NCBI GenBank assembly: GCA_040544425.1
Contig: JBEONO010000012.1
Coordinates: 1 to 64,000 of the forward strand
Origin: Solimicrobium sp040544425
Lineage (GTDB): Bacteria > Pseudomonadota > Gammaproteobacteria > Burkholderiales > Burkholderiaceae_D
DNA: 64,000 bases
Reading direction: 5' to 3'
The notes below the pieces were generated by a model. The model had not been told where the DNA came from and searched no databases. It was given only the letters and a program-made list of their open reading frames with translations. This document shows positions 17,111 through 24,979 of this stretch, one piece after another. Numbering within the stretch: the stretch's first letter is position 1; the number at the start of each line of letters is the position of its first letter. The position numbers and the translations under genes were made by a program.

Positions 17111-17192
17111 AATATATTCATTGGCTTGCGAAAGGTCAAGCGAAAGTTATTATCCGTTTCATTTTGCTTTCGTTTTGTTTCGAAATGAAAGG
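17111..17192 (-). promoter_or_regulatory. Sigma-70 promoter with TTTCG operators for the GH36 gene
   Basis: The minus strand has TTGACC (17139-17134), a 17-base spacer and TATATT (17116-17111). CTTTCG elements flank and overlap the -35 (CTTTCGCTTGACCTTTCGC, 17147-17129). Further upstream is a second cluster with CTTTCATTTCGAAAC followed by AACGAAAG (about 17192-17166). These match the receptor promoter boxes and so define a shared AgaR regulon. The leader to the start codon is about 70 bases. Confidence 0.72.
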
Positions 17193-17207
17193 CAATGGAA
17201 TCGCTGG

Positions 17208-19301
17208 TCAGTAATTATTTTCCTGTGTTGGTCCGCCCAGCTGGCGCATGAGCACAATGCCATCGTCGATCGCATTGCGCAGGCCCCGCTCACCGATGGA
17301 ACTGGCCGGTTGGCCCTGGTTCTGATTGAATTCGACGCCGATCGCCTGATTGCGGCCGCCGTCCTTGGCCATATACATGGCTTCATCGCACAGCTGCAGC
17401 GCCTTGTCCCAGCTGATCTCGGAACCCTGCTCGCCCGGCAGTGGCATCTGGATATAACCAATCGAGATGGTCACCCAGATTTTTCTGCCACCGTGCATAA
17501 ACGGCGTCGCAGCGACCACGCCCAACGCACGCTCAATCGCATGCGCGATACGCTCTTGAGGAATTTTGTGGACATAGATCATGAATTCCTCGCCACCCCA
17601 GCGGATCAGCCGGTCATGTTCGCGCAGAATACTTTGCAGTCGTTCACCCAGTTCGACCAATACCTGATCGCCAGTCGCATGGCCGTGCTGATCATTGACG
17701 ACCTTGAAGTGATCGATATCGAGCAGGATCAAAACACTGTGCAACTGGCTCTCTGCTGCTCCGGAGAGCTGCGGGTTGCGATACTGCTGCTTCATGATTT
17801 CTTCGAATGCGCGGCGATTCAACAGGCCGGTGAGTGGATCATGGGTTGATTTGTGCACCAGCTGCTGATTCGACTTGCGCAAGCGCTGATTGCTTCTGCT
17901 GACCCGCCGGTTCAAGGCAAACAGCGTGGCCGCAGCGGCGATTGCCACCAGAATCGCCAGGATCGCGACGATTCGTTGCAGATTCTTGTTTTGAATTTCG
18001 ACGTCCTGCAGGCGATTTTTCTGTTCCAGCGCATCGATTTCTTTTTGACGCTGGTTGATGTCAAAGCGCACCTGCAATTCCATCACGGCCCGATCACGCT
18101 CGGCGTGGAACAGCTCGGTGGCAAGCTGGGTCTGTTCTTCCTTGGCCAGCAGTGCCTCCTTGAACATGCCCGCCTTTTTATACGCGTTCGACAGATCCCC
18201 CAGCATCAATTCCAGCTGCGGCAAGGCTTTATTTTTTCGTAAAAAGTCCAGTCCGCGACCGATGTCATTTTTACCCTGATTGATCGCTCCCAGATTCAGG
18301 CGGCAAATCCCCATATTCCCCAGCGCCACGGCTTCGTACTCAGTATTCTTGTTGTTGTGCGCCACCTCCACCGCCTGTTCTGCGAAGGTCACGCAGTCGG
18401 CAAAATGGCTCTGGTTCATTGCCGCATCGGCCAGATTATTGAGCGAGATAATTTCATCGCGAATATTGCCAACCTTGCGCGCGATGCCCAAAGCATTGGT
18501 GTAGGCGGCGATGGCCGGTTCCCAGCGATCCTGGTCGGCATAGGCATAGCCGCGATATTTGGCGATATTGGCCAGCAGGCCACCAGCGCCAATTTTTTCC
18601 GCCAGCGACTCGGCCCGGGCGTTATAGTCGAGCGCGGTTTTGGGGTTCTTCAGGCGCAGATACAACTTGCCGATATTGTTCAGGGCCCTGGCCCGATTGA
18701 GCTGACTGTGCCAGTCGGTCTCATTGCCCAGCGCATCGAGTGCAGTCAGCTGATGCTGGAGCGCGACCTGGAAATTTCCCAGCTTGGAATACACGTCACC
18801 GGCCAGACTGTGGGTCTGGTAGACAAGGCGCGGATCTTCGTTCTTGCCGAATGTGGCCAGCGTCTTTTCAATCAGACTGAGTGCTTCGGCAAGCTGGCCC
18901 TGGTCGCTTAACAGGCCGGCCTGAAAATCTGCGGCAGTGCCGCTGGCGAGACGATTACCCGGCAATTCACCATGCTTTTCACCGAGTTTGGCCAGACTGG
19001 CGATGGCAGTTTTGGCCTGTTCTTTGTTACCCACATCGATATACAGAGGAATCAGGGCGATCAGCAATTCAACCCGGTCCGAATCGGTTGAATTGGCAGA
19101 TGGATTATTTTGCAGGGCTTCCAGATCTTTGATGGCATTTTCCGGGCTGCTCTCGCTGAGCTCTTGAAACTGGACGATTTGCGACCTGAGCGACTCGTTT
19201 GCAGCACATGCTTCCGGGAAAGCGATCAATCCGCAACCGAGCCCGACAGCGAACAATCCACGGAGCAGCAAAAAAAGTGATGGTGTAACTAGCGCACGCA
19301 T
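17208..19301 (-). CDS. TPR-repeat membrane diguanylate cyclase (GGDEF)
   Basis: A 697-residue protein with an N-terminal signal or anchor, about 400 residues of tetratricopeptide-like repeats (for example NNIGKLYLRLKNPKTALDY), a coiled segment (RQKEIDALEQKNRLQDVEI), one membrane helix near 440-460 and a GGDEF domain. The active-site loop is RWGGEEF. An RxxD inhibitory site (REHD) lies five residues before it, so product feedback is likely intact. It should make cyclic-di-GMP in the cytoplasm in response to a periplasmic interaction sensed by the repeats. It is the nearest gene upstream of the GH36 promoter but no functional link is evident. Confidence 0.88.
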   Translation of the reverse strand: MRALVTPSLFLLLRGLFAVGLGCGLIAFPEACAANESLRSQIVQFQELSESSPENAIKDLEALQNNPSANSTDSDRVELLIALIPLYIDVGNKEQAKTAIASLAKLGEKHGELPGNRLASGTAADFQAGLLSDQGQLAEALSLIEKTLATFGKNEDPRLVYQTHSLAGDVYSKLGNFQVALQHQLTALDALGNETDWHSQLNRARALNNIGKLYLRLKNPKTALDYNARAESLAEKIGAGGLLANIAKYRGYAYADQDRWEPAIAAYTNALGIARKVGNIRDEIISLNNLADAAMNQSHFADCVTFAEQAVEVAHNNKNTEYEAVALGNMGICRLNLGAINQGKNDIGRGLDFLRKNKALPQLELMLGDLSNAYKKAGMFKEALLAKEEQTQLATELFHAERDRAVMELQVRFDINQRQKEIDALEQKNRLQDVEIQNKNLQRIVAILAILVAIAAAATLFALNRRVSRSNQRLRKSNQQLVHKSTHDPLTGLLNRRAFEEIMKQQYRNPQLSGAAESQLHSVLILLDIDHFKVVNDQHGHATGDQVLVELGERLQSILREHDRLIRWGGEEFMIYVHKIPQERIAHAIERALGVVAATPFMHGGRKIWVTISIGYIQMPLPGEQGSEISWDKALQLCDEAMYMAKDGGRNQAIGVEFNQNQGQPASSIGERGLRNAIDDGIVLMRQLGGPTQENNY

Positions 19302-19520
19302 TGAAAAAAAATTCCCGAATGAGAGTCAGTCATGTTGATCGGCAGGACTTGGAGCAGGTCATGGTACTTTATAGTTTAATAATGCGGGTTATTCAATCCC
19401 GATGAACAACACTTATTTAAACTGGCCCACACATTTCGTGGCTGTATTGATAATTAAAAGAATAAATAAGCTGCTATAGTAAATTCAGTGATTCTACGTA
19501 TCTGACCAGGGAGGTAGTCC

Positions 19521-21713
19521 ATGTCATCAAGCGATACCAAGCCAGGCCAACTCAATGCCCTCGCCACTTCGGCCCAGGAATACTGGACCGACGCCTTCCA
19601 GCGCTCGATCCTGTTCTGGGATGTATTGCGCGAGCGCGGCAACGAATATATCGAGCATGAAGAATCCGGCAAACCACCCGTGCTGGTGTTTGACTATCAA
19701 ATTATTCTGGACGCACGCAAATTCAAACGACCCGCCAATTACGCGCTGGCGGCGATTATTCCACCGCAGGACTGCGTACCGACCGATCCCGACAAACGTC
19801 CCTTTGTGGTGATTGATCCGCGTGCCGGTCATGGTCCCGGCATCGGCGGTTTCAAGATGGACAGTGAAATCGGTATCGCGCTGCGCGCCGGCCACCCCTG
19901 TTATTTCGTGATGTTCTTTCCGCATCCGGTCAAGGGCCAGACCATCGAATGCGTGACCAACGCCGAGCGCCAGTTTCTCGACCGGGTCAATCAGCGCCAT
20001 CCGCAGGCCCCGGGCAAACCGTTCGTGATCGGCAATTGTCAGGGCGGCTGGGCCTTGATGATCCTGGCTGCGCTGGCGCCCGATTCGGTCGGACCGATTT
20101 TGCTGGCCGGCACGCCGCTGTCGTACTGGGCTGGCGTGGCGGGCAAACATCCGATGCGCTATATGGGCGGTCTGTCGGGCGGCACCTGGATGGCTTCGCT
20201 GGCGGGAGATCTCGGCAATGGAAAATTCGACGGCGCGCATCTGGTCAATAATTTTGAAAAACTCGATCCGGGCAATACCCACTGGAGCAAGCTCTATGCG
20301 CTGTATGCCAACGTCGATACCGAGAAAGAACGATTCCTGGAATTCGAACGCTGGTGGGGTGGACATTTTCTGTTGAATAAAGAAGAGATGGAGTGGATCT
20401 CGCAAAATCTGTTTGTTGGCAATCGACTGACTGCCGGGGAAATCAAAATCGATGGCGAGACTGTCGATCTGCGCAATATCCGCTCACCGATTGTGGTGTT
20501 TGCCTCGTGGGGCGACAACATCACGCCGCCCCAACAGGCATTGAACTGGATTCCTGATCTGTACGATAACGCCGCTCAGATTCGCGACAACGAACAGACC
20601 ATAGTCTATTTTTTGCATGAGCAGATTGGCCACCTTGGGATTTTTGTATCGGCCGGCGTCGCCAATCGGGAGCACAGTGAATTTGTCAGCGCGCTCGATC
20701 TGATCGATGTCTTGCCGCCCGGGCTGTACGAAGCGATTATTACTGACACGACGCCGGACATGCCCGGTCTGTCCCATATCGATGATCGCCATGTGATCCG
20801 TTTTGAACCGAGAGAGGTCAAGGACATCCTGGCTTTGGGCGACGGGCGCGAAGGCGAACAGGCGTTCGAACTGGTGCGCCATGTGGCTGAAATCAATCAA
20901 TCGGCCTATGACAAATTTGTCTCGCCGTTCGTGCAGATGTTTGCCAATGAAATCAGCGCCAACCTGATGCGCAACCTGAACAATTCGCGCCTCGAACGTT
21001 CGCTGTTTTCTGACGCCAACCCAATCATGAAGGCGATCAAGCCGATCGCCGCCAGCGTGCGTGCCCAGCGTCAGGTGGTCTCGCCCGACAATCCCTGGCT
21101 GCAGCTTGAGCAGGAAAATTCCCGGGCCATCCGCAAGGGTTGGGACAGCTATCGCGACAGCCGCGATGCCGGTTATGAAAAACTGTTCCGGGCGATTTAT
21201 GAATCGCCGTATCTGGCCGACTTTATCGGTTTCAAGCCTGCCACCAAGGCCAAGTCGATGCACCGGCTCAGCAAGCAGCTCAGCGCCCGTCAGGCTGAAC
21301 ATGAACGCTGGTTTGAGCAAGGCACTCTGGAATCGGGTTTTCTGCGCCTGATCATCTACGTCGCGATCGGCAATGGCGTGATCGATGAACGGCCGTTCAA
21401 TGGCATCCGACGCCTGATGCATGAATCAGGACTGGACAAGGCAGTCAGCCTGCAACAGCTCAAAGACACGATCCGGCAACAAACCTTTCTGGTGCGGCTG
21501 GACGAACATCGGGCGCTGCTGGGTTTAAACGACATACTGCCGTCGCGCACCGAACGCGAACGTGCGCTCAATCTGGCCCGTGAACTGCTGGCCTTGAGCG
21601 GACCGATCAGCGCCGATAAAGAAGCGCGCCTGCAGCGGGTCGCGCAGGTCTTGAAACTGCAGACTGCCAAAGCAAAACCCGCAGTACCGAAAAAGAGACT
21701 AAAATCCCCCTGA
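19521..21713 (+). CDS. DUF3141 alpha/beta-hydrolase-like protein
   Basis: A 730-residue protein of the DUF3141 family, related to polyhydroxyalkanoate synthases. The hydrolase core has the nucleophile elbow GNCQGGW near residue 172, with cysteine in place of the usual serine as in PHA synthases. A later FASWGDNITPP and HEQIGHLGIFVS hold the likely acid and histidine. The C-terminal third (about residue 450 on) is charged and helical, with no known motif. Function of the family is not established. GGGAGG precedes the ATG. iscX follows after 20 bases. Confidence 0.83.
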   Translation: MSSSDTKPGQLNALATSAQEYWTDAFQRSILFWDVLRERGNEYIEHEESGKPPVLVFDYQIILDARKFKRPANYALAAIIPPQDCVPTDPDKRPFVVIDPRAGHGPGIGGFKMDSEIGIALRAGHPCYFVMFFPHPVKGQTIECVTNAERQFLDRVNQRHPQAPGKPFVIGNCQGGWALMILAALAPDSVGPILLAGTPLSYWAGVAGKHPMRYMGGLSGGTWMASLAGDLGNGKFDGAHLVNNFEKLDPGNTHWSKLYALYANVDTEKERFLEFERWWGGHFLLNKEEMEWISQNLFVGNRLTAGEIKIDGETVDLRNIRSPIVVFASWGDNITPPQQALNWIPDLYDNAAQIRDNEQTIVYFLHEQIGHLGIFVSAGVANREHSEFVSALDLIDVLPPGLYEAIITDTTPDMPGLSHIDDRHVIRFEPREVKDILALGDGREGEQAFELVRHVAEINQSAYDKFVSPFVQMFANEISANLMRNLNNSRLERSLFSDANPIMKAIKPIAASVRAQRQVVSPDNPWLQLEQENSRAIRKGWDSYRDSRDAGYEKLFRAIYESPYLADFIGFKPATKAKSMHRLSKQLSARQAEHERWFEQGTLESGFLRLIIYVAIGNGVIDERPFNGIRRLMHESGLDKAVSLQQLKDTIRQQTFLVRLDEHRALLGLNDILPSRTERERALNLARELLALSGPISADKEARLQRVAQVLKLQTAKAKPAVPKKRLKSP

Positions 21714-21733
21714 CCCAACCCAAGGAGCGCAGT

Positions 21734-21931
21734 ATGAAATGGAATGACACTCGCGAGATTGCCCAAGCCCTGTCCAAAAAATTTCCGGACATCGATCCCA
21801 AGGTAATCCGTTCGGTACAGATTAAACCCTGGGTTTTGGAGTTAAACCAGTTTACCGATGAGCCGGAAACCGGTGGCGAATCTATCCTGGAAGAGATTCA
21901 AATCCTGTGGATTGAAGAGACCTCGGACTAG
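21734..21931 (+). CDS. iscX: IscX family protein (Fe-S cluster assembly regulator)
   Basis: A 65-residue acidic protein with the IscX pattern: MKWNDTREIAQAL, FPDIDPKVIRSVQIKPW, then ILEEIQILWIEE. IscX binds the cysteine desulfurase IscS and iron and tunes Fe-S cluster assembly. It is normally last in the isc operon; here it stands alone behind the DUF3141 gene, with AAGGAG well placed before the start. Its stop overlaps the end of the convergent flavin-reductase-like gene by four bases. Confidence 0.88.
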   Translation: MKWNDTREIAQALSKKFPDIDPKVIRSVQIKPWVLELNQFTDEPETGGESILEEIQILWIEETSD

Positions 21932-22548
21932 GCTGATTTTTTCTGCCACTCTGCATAACTGACGCGCTTAACGTCAAACCGGTCGGTGGTCCGGCAGTAC
22001 ACCGACGGTGAACCGAGCCGACCGAGAGGCGCGAAATGATTGATGTGAAAGCGTGGTCCGACCAATTCATCGGCCACGTGAAACATGACCACCTGACCAA
22101 TGATCAACAGATTTTTTCCCAGCATCTGGGTGCTGAACAAGCGGCATTCCATGCTGGCCTGTGCGCGCGCCACACGCGGCACCTGAATCTGAACCGAAGG
22201 CGCGGTCTCCAACTGCGCCGCTGCCAGCTCGCTTTGATCGGCAGGAAAATCTGCCGCTGAAATATTCATCGCATCAAATAAATCTTCGGTCACCAGATTG
22301 ACCACAAATTCACGTTTTGCCAGGATATTTTTCGCAGTGTCTTTCAACTCGCCCGCATCATTGTGACCGACGCTGACAATCAGGTATAAGGGGTCGGCAC
22401 CGACGGCATTAAAAAAACTGAACGGCGCCAGATTGACCAGGCCCTCTTGATTCTGGCTGGTAATCCAGGCGATCGGTCTGGGGATGACCAGATTGGTCAG
22501 GAGTTTGTAATTGTCTGCGGCGCTGTTGTTGGCTGGATCGATTTGCAT
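21928..22548 (-). CDS. Flavin-reductase-like FMN-binding protein
   Basis: A 206-residue protein of the flavin reductase-like / DIM6-NTAB group. Typical segments are LLTNLVIPRPIAWITS, NLAPFSFFNAVGADP (FMN phosphate contacts) and FVVNLV followed by MNISAADFP. Such proteins bind FMN and act as NAD(P)H:flavin reductases or related oxidoreductases. The ATG at 22548 is chosen because GGGAAG lies before it; an upstream start would add 17 unlikely residues. Exact substrate unknown. Confidence 0.82.
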   Translation of the reverse strand: MQIDPANNSAADNYKLLTNLVIPRPIAWITSQNQEGLVNLAPFSFFNAVGADPLYLIVSVGHNDAGELKDTAKNILAKREFVVNLVTEDLFDAMNISAADFPADQSELAAAQLETAPSVQIQVPRVARAQASMECRLFSTQMLGKNLLIIGQVVMFHVADELVGPRFHINHFAPLGRLGSPSVYCRTTDRFDVKRVSYAEWQKKSA

Positions 22549-22626
22549 GGTTGTGCTTCCCAATTGGAAAAGCGCAAGCGTATCACTAAATCCGATCATC
22601 CATTCCGGCTACAACATCAGGTTTTT

Positions 22627-22640
22627 TTGATTCTTATCAA
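22627..22640. promoter_or_regulatory. Perfect FNR/Anr box upstream of the alcohol dehydrogenase
   Basis: TTGATTCTTATCAA matches the FNR/Anr consensus TTGAT-N4-ATCAA exactly. A plausible -10 (TAGTAT, 22662-22667) would place the box near -41 relative to transcription start, the class II activating position. This predicts induction of the dehydrogenase under low oxygen. Confidence 0.7.
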
Positions 22641-22710
22641 GGATGACTGTGGCAGTGCCTTTAGTATCACTTCGCTCAAGCAGTTTCATTCACAGATAGG
22701 AAATCAAGCC

Positions 22711-23748
22711 ATGAAAGCACTTGTCTACCACGGTCCAGGAAAAAAATCGCTGGATGAATGTCCCAAACCTGCCATCACGGCAGCCACCGACGCGATCGTC
22801 AAAATCAGCAAGACCACAATTTGCGGCACCGATCTGCACATACTGAAAGGCGATGTTGCGACCTGTCAGCCGGGCCGCATTCTTGGTCATGAAGGTGTTG
22901 GCGTGATTGAACAGGTGGGTTCAGCGGTGACGGCATTCAAGCCGGGTGATCACGTTTTAATTTCCTGTATCAGCGCCTGCGGCAAATGCGAGTATTGTCG
23001 CAAACAGATGTATTCGCACTGCACGACCGGCGGCTGGATACTTGGCAACAAGATTGACGGCACCCAGGCTGAATATGTGCGCATCCCGTATGCCGATACC
23101 AGTTTATATCCGATTCCGGCGGGTGCCGATGAAGAAGCGCTGGTGATGTTGTCCGATATTCTGCCTACCGGTTTTGAATGCGGCGTGTTGAATGGCAAGG
23201 TTCAGCCCGGCAGCACGGTGGCAATTGTCGGTGCCGGTCCGATTGGTCTGGCCGCCCTGCTGACCGCGCAATTTTACTCACCGGCTGAAATTATTATGGT
23301 CGATCTCGACAACAACCGGCTTGAGGTTGCCAAACGTTTCGGTGCCACCCGAACCGTCAACAGCACCGATGGCAAGGCCGATGCAGCGGTGCTGAAGTTG
23401 ACCGGTGGGCGCGGTGTGGATACGGCGATTGAAGCGGTGGGGATTCCGGTTACGTTTGAATTATGTGAAAAAATCATTGCGCCCGGCGGCACGATTGCCA
23501 ATATCGGCGTGCACGGCGTCAAGGTCGATCTGCATCTGGAAAATCTGTGGGATCGCAACCTGACCATCACTACCCGGCTGGTCGATACGGTGAGCACACC
23601 GATGTTGTTGAATGTGGTGCAGTCCAAAAAACTGGACGCCAATTTACTCATTACCCATCATTTCAAACTCGCCGATGTGCTGGATGCCTATGAAACTTTC
23701 GGGCATGCGGCCAATACGCAGGCATTAAAAGTAATTATCACCGCCTGA
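22711..23748 (+). CDS. adh: Zinc-dependent alcohol dehydrogenase
   Basis: A 345-residue medium-chain dehydrogenase. Catalytic zinc ligands appear in TTICGTDLH and GHEGVGVIE. The structural zinc cysteines are in SACGKCEYCRKQMYSHC. The NAD-binding loop is VAIVGAGPIGLAALL. These features fit the alcohol/threonine-type dehydrogenases of the Zn-MDR family. The start at 22711 has AGGAAA upstream; the open frame extends earlier but the extra part is unrelated. A perfect FNR/Anr site 71 bases before the start points to use in oxygen limitation, for instance in fermentative ethanol or butanediol metabolism; the substrate itself is not evident. Confidence 0.87.
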   Translation: MKALVYHGPGKKSLDECPKPAITAATDAIVKISKTTICGTDLHILKGDVATCQPGRILGHEGVGVIEQVGSAVTAFKPGDHVLISCISACGKCEYCRKQMYSHCTTGGWILGNKIDGTQAEYVRIPYADTSLYPIPAGADEEALVMLSDILPTGFECGVLNGKVQPGSTVAIVGAGPIGLAALLTAQFYSPAEIIMVDLDNNRLEVAKRFGATRTVNSTDGKADAAVLKLTGGRGVDTAIEAVGIPVTFELCEKIIAPGGTIANIGVHGVKVDLHLENLWDRNLTITTRLVDTVSTPMLLNVVQSKKLDANLLITHHFKLADVLDAYETFGHAANTQALKVIITA

Positions 23749-23761
23749 ATCTGCTGCGTCG

Positions 23762-23848
23762 TTCCCGCGGCAGTAGGCGGGAACCCAGTGTCGTTTAGTT
23801 TTAGACCGTAGCGGTACGACACTGGGTTCCCGCCTGAAGCCGCGGGAA
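23762..23848. repeat. REP-like palindromic intergenic element
   Basis: Two 33-base arms (23762-23794 and 23816-23848) are inverted complements with 30 of 33 positions matching around a 21-base loop. Each arm also contains its own small hairpin, TTCCCGC facing GCGGGAA. The sequence type (CCCGCGG, CACTGGGTTCCCGCC) resembles dispersed repeats found between genes in many proteobacteria. It lies between two convergent genes and may also end their transcription. Confidence 0.8.
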
Positions 23849-23873
23849 GGACCGAGGGTGCTGCCGTTTCGGA

Positions 23874-24188
23874 TCACTGCGCCGCTGACTGCTGTTCCTT
23901 CTGTTTGGCGATACCCATATCATGCACAAACTGCGCTTGCGCCTCTTTCAGGCACGCCTGACGCGATGATTTATCCACTTCGCGGCAGGCCAGTTTCGCC
24001 TCCTGCAACGCCGCTTCCGCATCCTTCTTGAGTGTCAAAAAATAATCGTGCGGGGTTGTGTCCTGCTGATACCAGCGCTGCGGGTCACCTGGCTCGGCGA
24101 TACTTGGCGCGCTTTGCGCCAGACATGAGCGGACAGCACAGATACACAGCAGCGCCGATGTTGCATAGACCATGACTTTAATAAACAT
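23874..24188 (-). CDS. Small secreted protein of unknown function
   Basis: A 104-residue protein with a signal peptide (MFIKVMVYATSALLCICAV to SCLAQS). The mature part is short and helical, with two cysteines about eleven residues apart in KLACREVDKSSRQACLKEA. A similar cysteine pair repeats in the secreted protein at 38531-39076, so both may belong to one loosely related periplasmic family. AGGGAG precedes the ATG. No function is recognised. Confidence 0.7.
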   Translation of the reverse strand: MFIKVMVYATSALLCICAVRSCLAQSAPSIAEPGDPQRWYQQDTTPHDYFLTLKKDAEAALQEAKLACREVDKSSRQACLKEAQAQFVHDMGIAKQKEQQSAAQ

Positions 24189-24346
24189 GATGACTCCCTG
24201 GGTGGTTGGTAGCTTGTAGTCTGCCTGCCCGGCAGGCGCGGGTCTGTGCGCTTGCGAACTATCAAACCTATGTGTGACAACGAACTGAAACTTATCGTAT
24301 GAAAAACAATACTGTCACTTCGTTCACTTCTTTAACAGGTACAACC

Positions 24347-24937
24347 ATGAAAAGTAATCTGAAACAATGCATAGTGATGGTCGCGCATACCCTGGCAGCA
24401 GGCTCACTCGTATTCGCTATCTCGGCCTGCAATAAACAGCAGTACGAAGAAGGCCAGCCGACTCCGGTAGCAGCTGTGAAGATTGCGGCCAAGGATGCTG
24501 TGATCAGCACCAAAGTCAGGGAAGCCCTGTTGGCCAGTGATGATATAAAAAGTTTCGATATCAAAGTACATAGCGATAACGGCGTGGTTTCGCTGAGCGG
24601 ATTTGTCAATAATCAAAATCAGATTGATTTGAGCATCGCCGTAGCCAAACGTATTCAAGGCGTCATCGAGGTGGTCAATCAGATGTCGGTCAAAGACGCC
24701 ACCACAGCATCGAACGAAAAGATGGGCGACGATGTCGTCACGGCAGCGGTCAAGACAGCCTTGCTGAATGACTCCGTCCTCAAAAGCTTTGATATTTCAG
24801 TGGTGACCCGTCACGGCGAAGTCATGTTAAGTGGATTTGTCAACGATCAGGCGCAATCGGCCCATTGTGTCGACGTCGCCCAAAGTGTTGAAGGCGTTTC
24901 CGCGGTTGTGAACCATACGACCATTAAATCCAAGTAG
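24347..24937 (+). CDS. BON-domain lipoprotein
   Basis: A 196-residue lipoprotein with a lipobox ending in ISACNK. It carries two BON domains: the first from VISTKVREALLASDDI to VVNQMSVKD, the second from VVTAAVKTALLNDS to VVNHTTIK. BON domains bind phospholipids and occur in OsmY- and Kbp-like envelope-stress proteins, so a role in outer-membrane or periplasmic protection is likely. The ATG at 24347 is preferred to one at 24299 because it leads directly to a normal lipoprotein signal. The cyclic-di-GMP protein gene follows after 42 bases. Confidence 0.83.
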   Translation: MKSNLKQCIVMVAHTLAAGSLVFAISACNKQQYEEGQPTPVAAVKIAAKDAVISTKVREALLASDDIKSFDIKVHSDNGVVSLSGFVNNQNQIDLSIAVAKRIQGVIEVVNQMSVKDATTASNEKMGDDVVTAAVKTALLNDSVLKSFDISVVTRHGEVMLSGFVNDQAQSAHCVDVAQSVEGVSAVVNHTTIKSK

Positions 24938-24979
24938 GTTCAACCTGCACATAGCGCAAAATACCGCTGGAGCATTACC

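Noticed and set aside
19302..19520. Possible promoter with TTGATA and TATAGT before the DUF3141 gene
   Set aside because: The spacing between the two elements is about 22 bases, too long for a standard sigma-70 promoter.
20484..21422. 312-codon minus-strand open frame opposite the DUF3141 gene
   Set aside because: No recognisable domain, and it overlaps completely a well-supported gene with a ribosome site.
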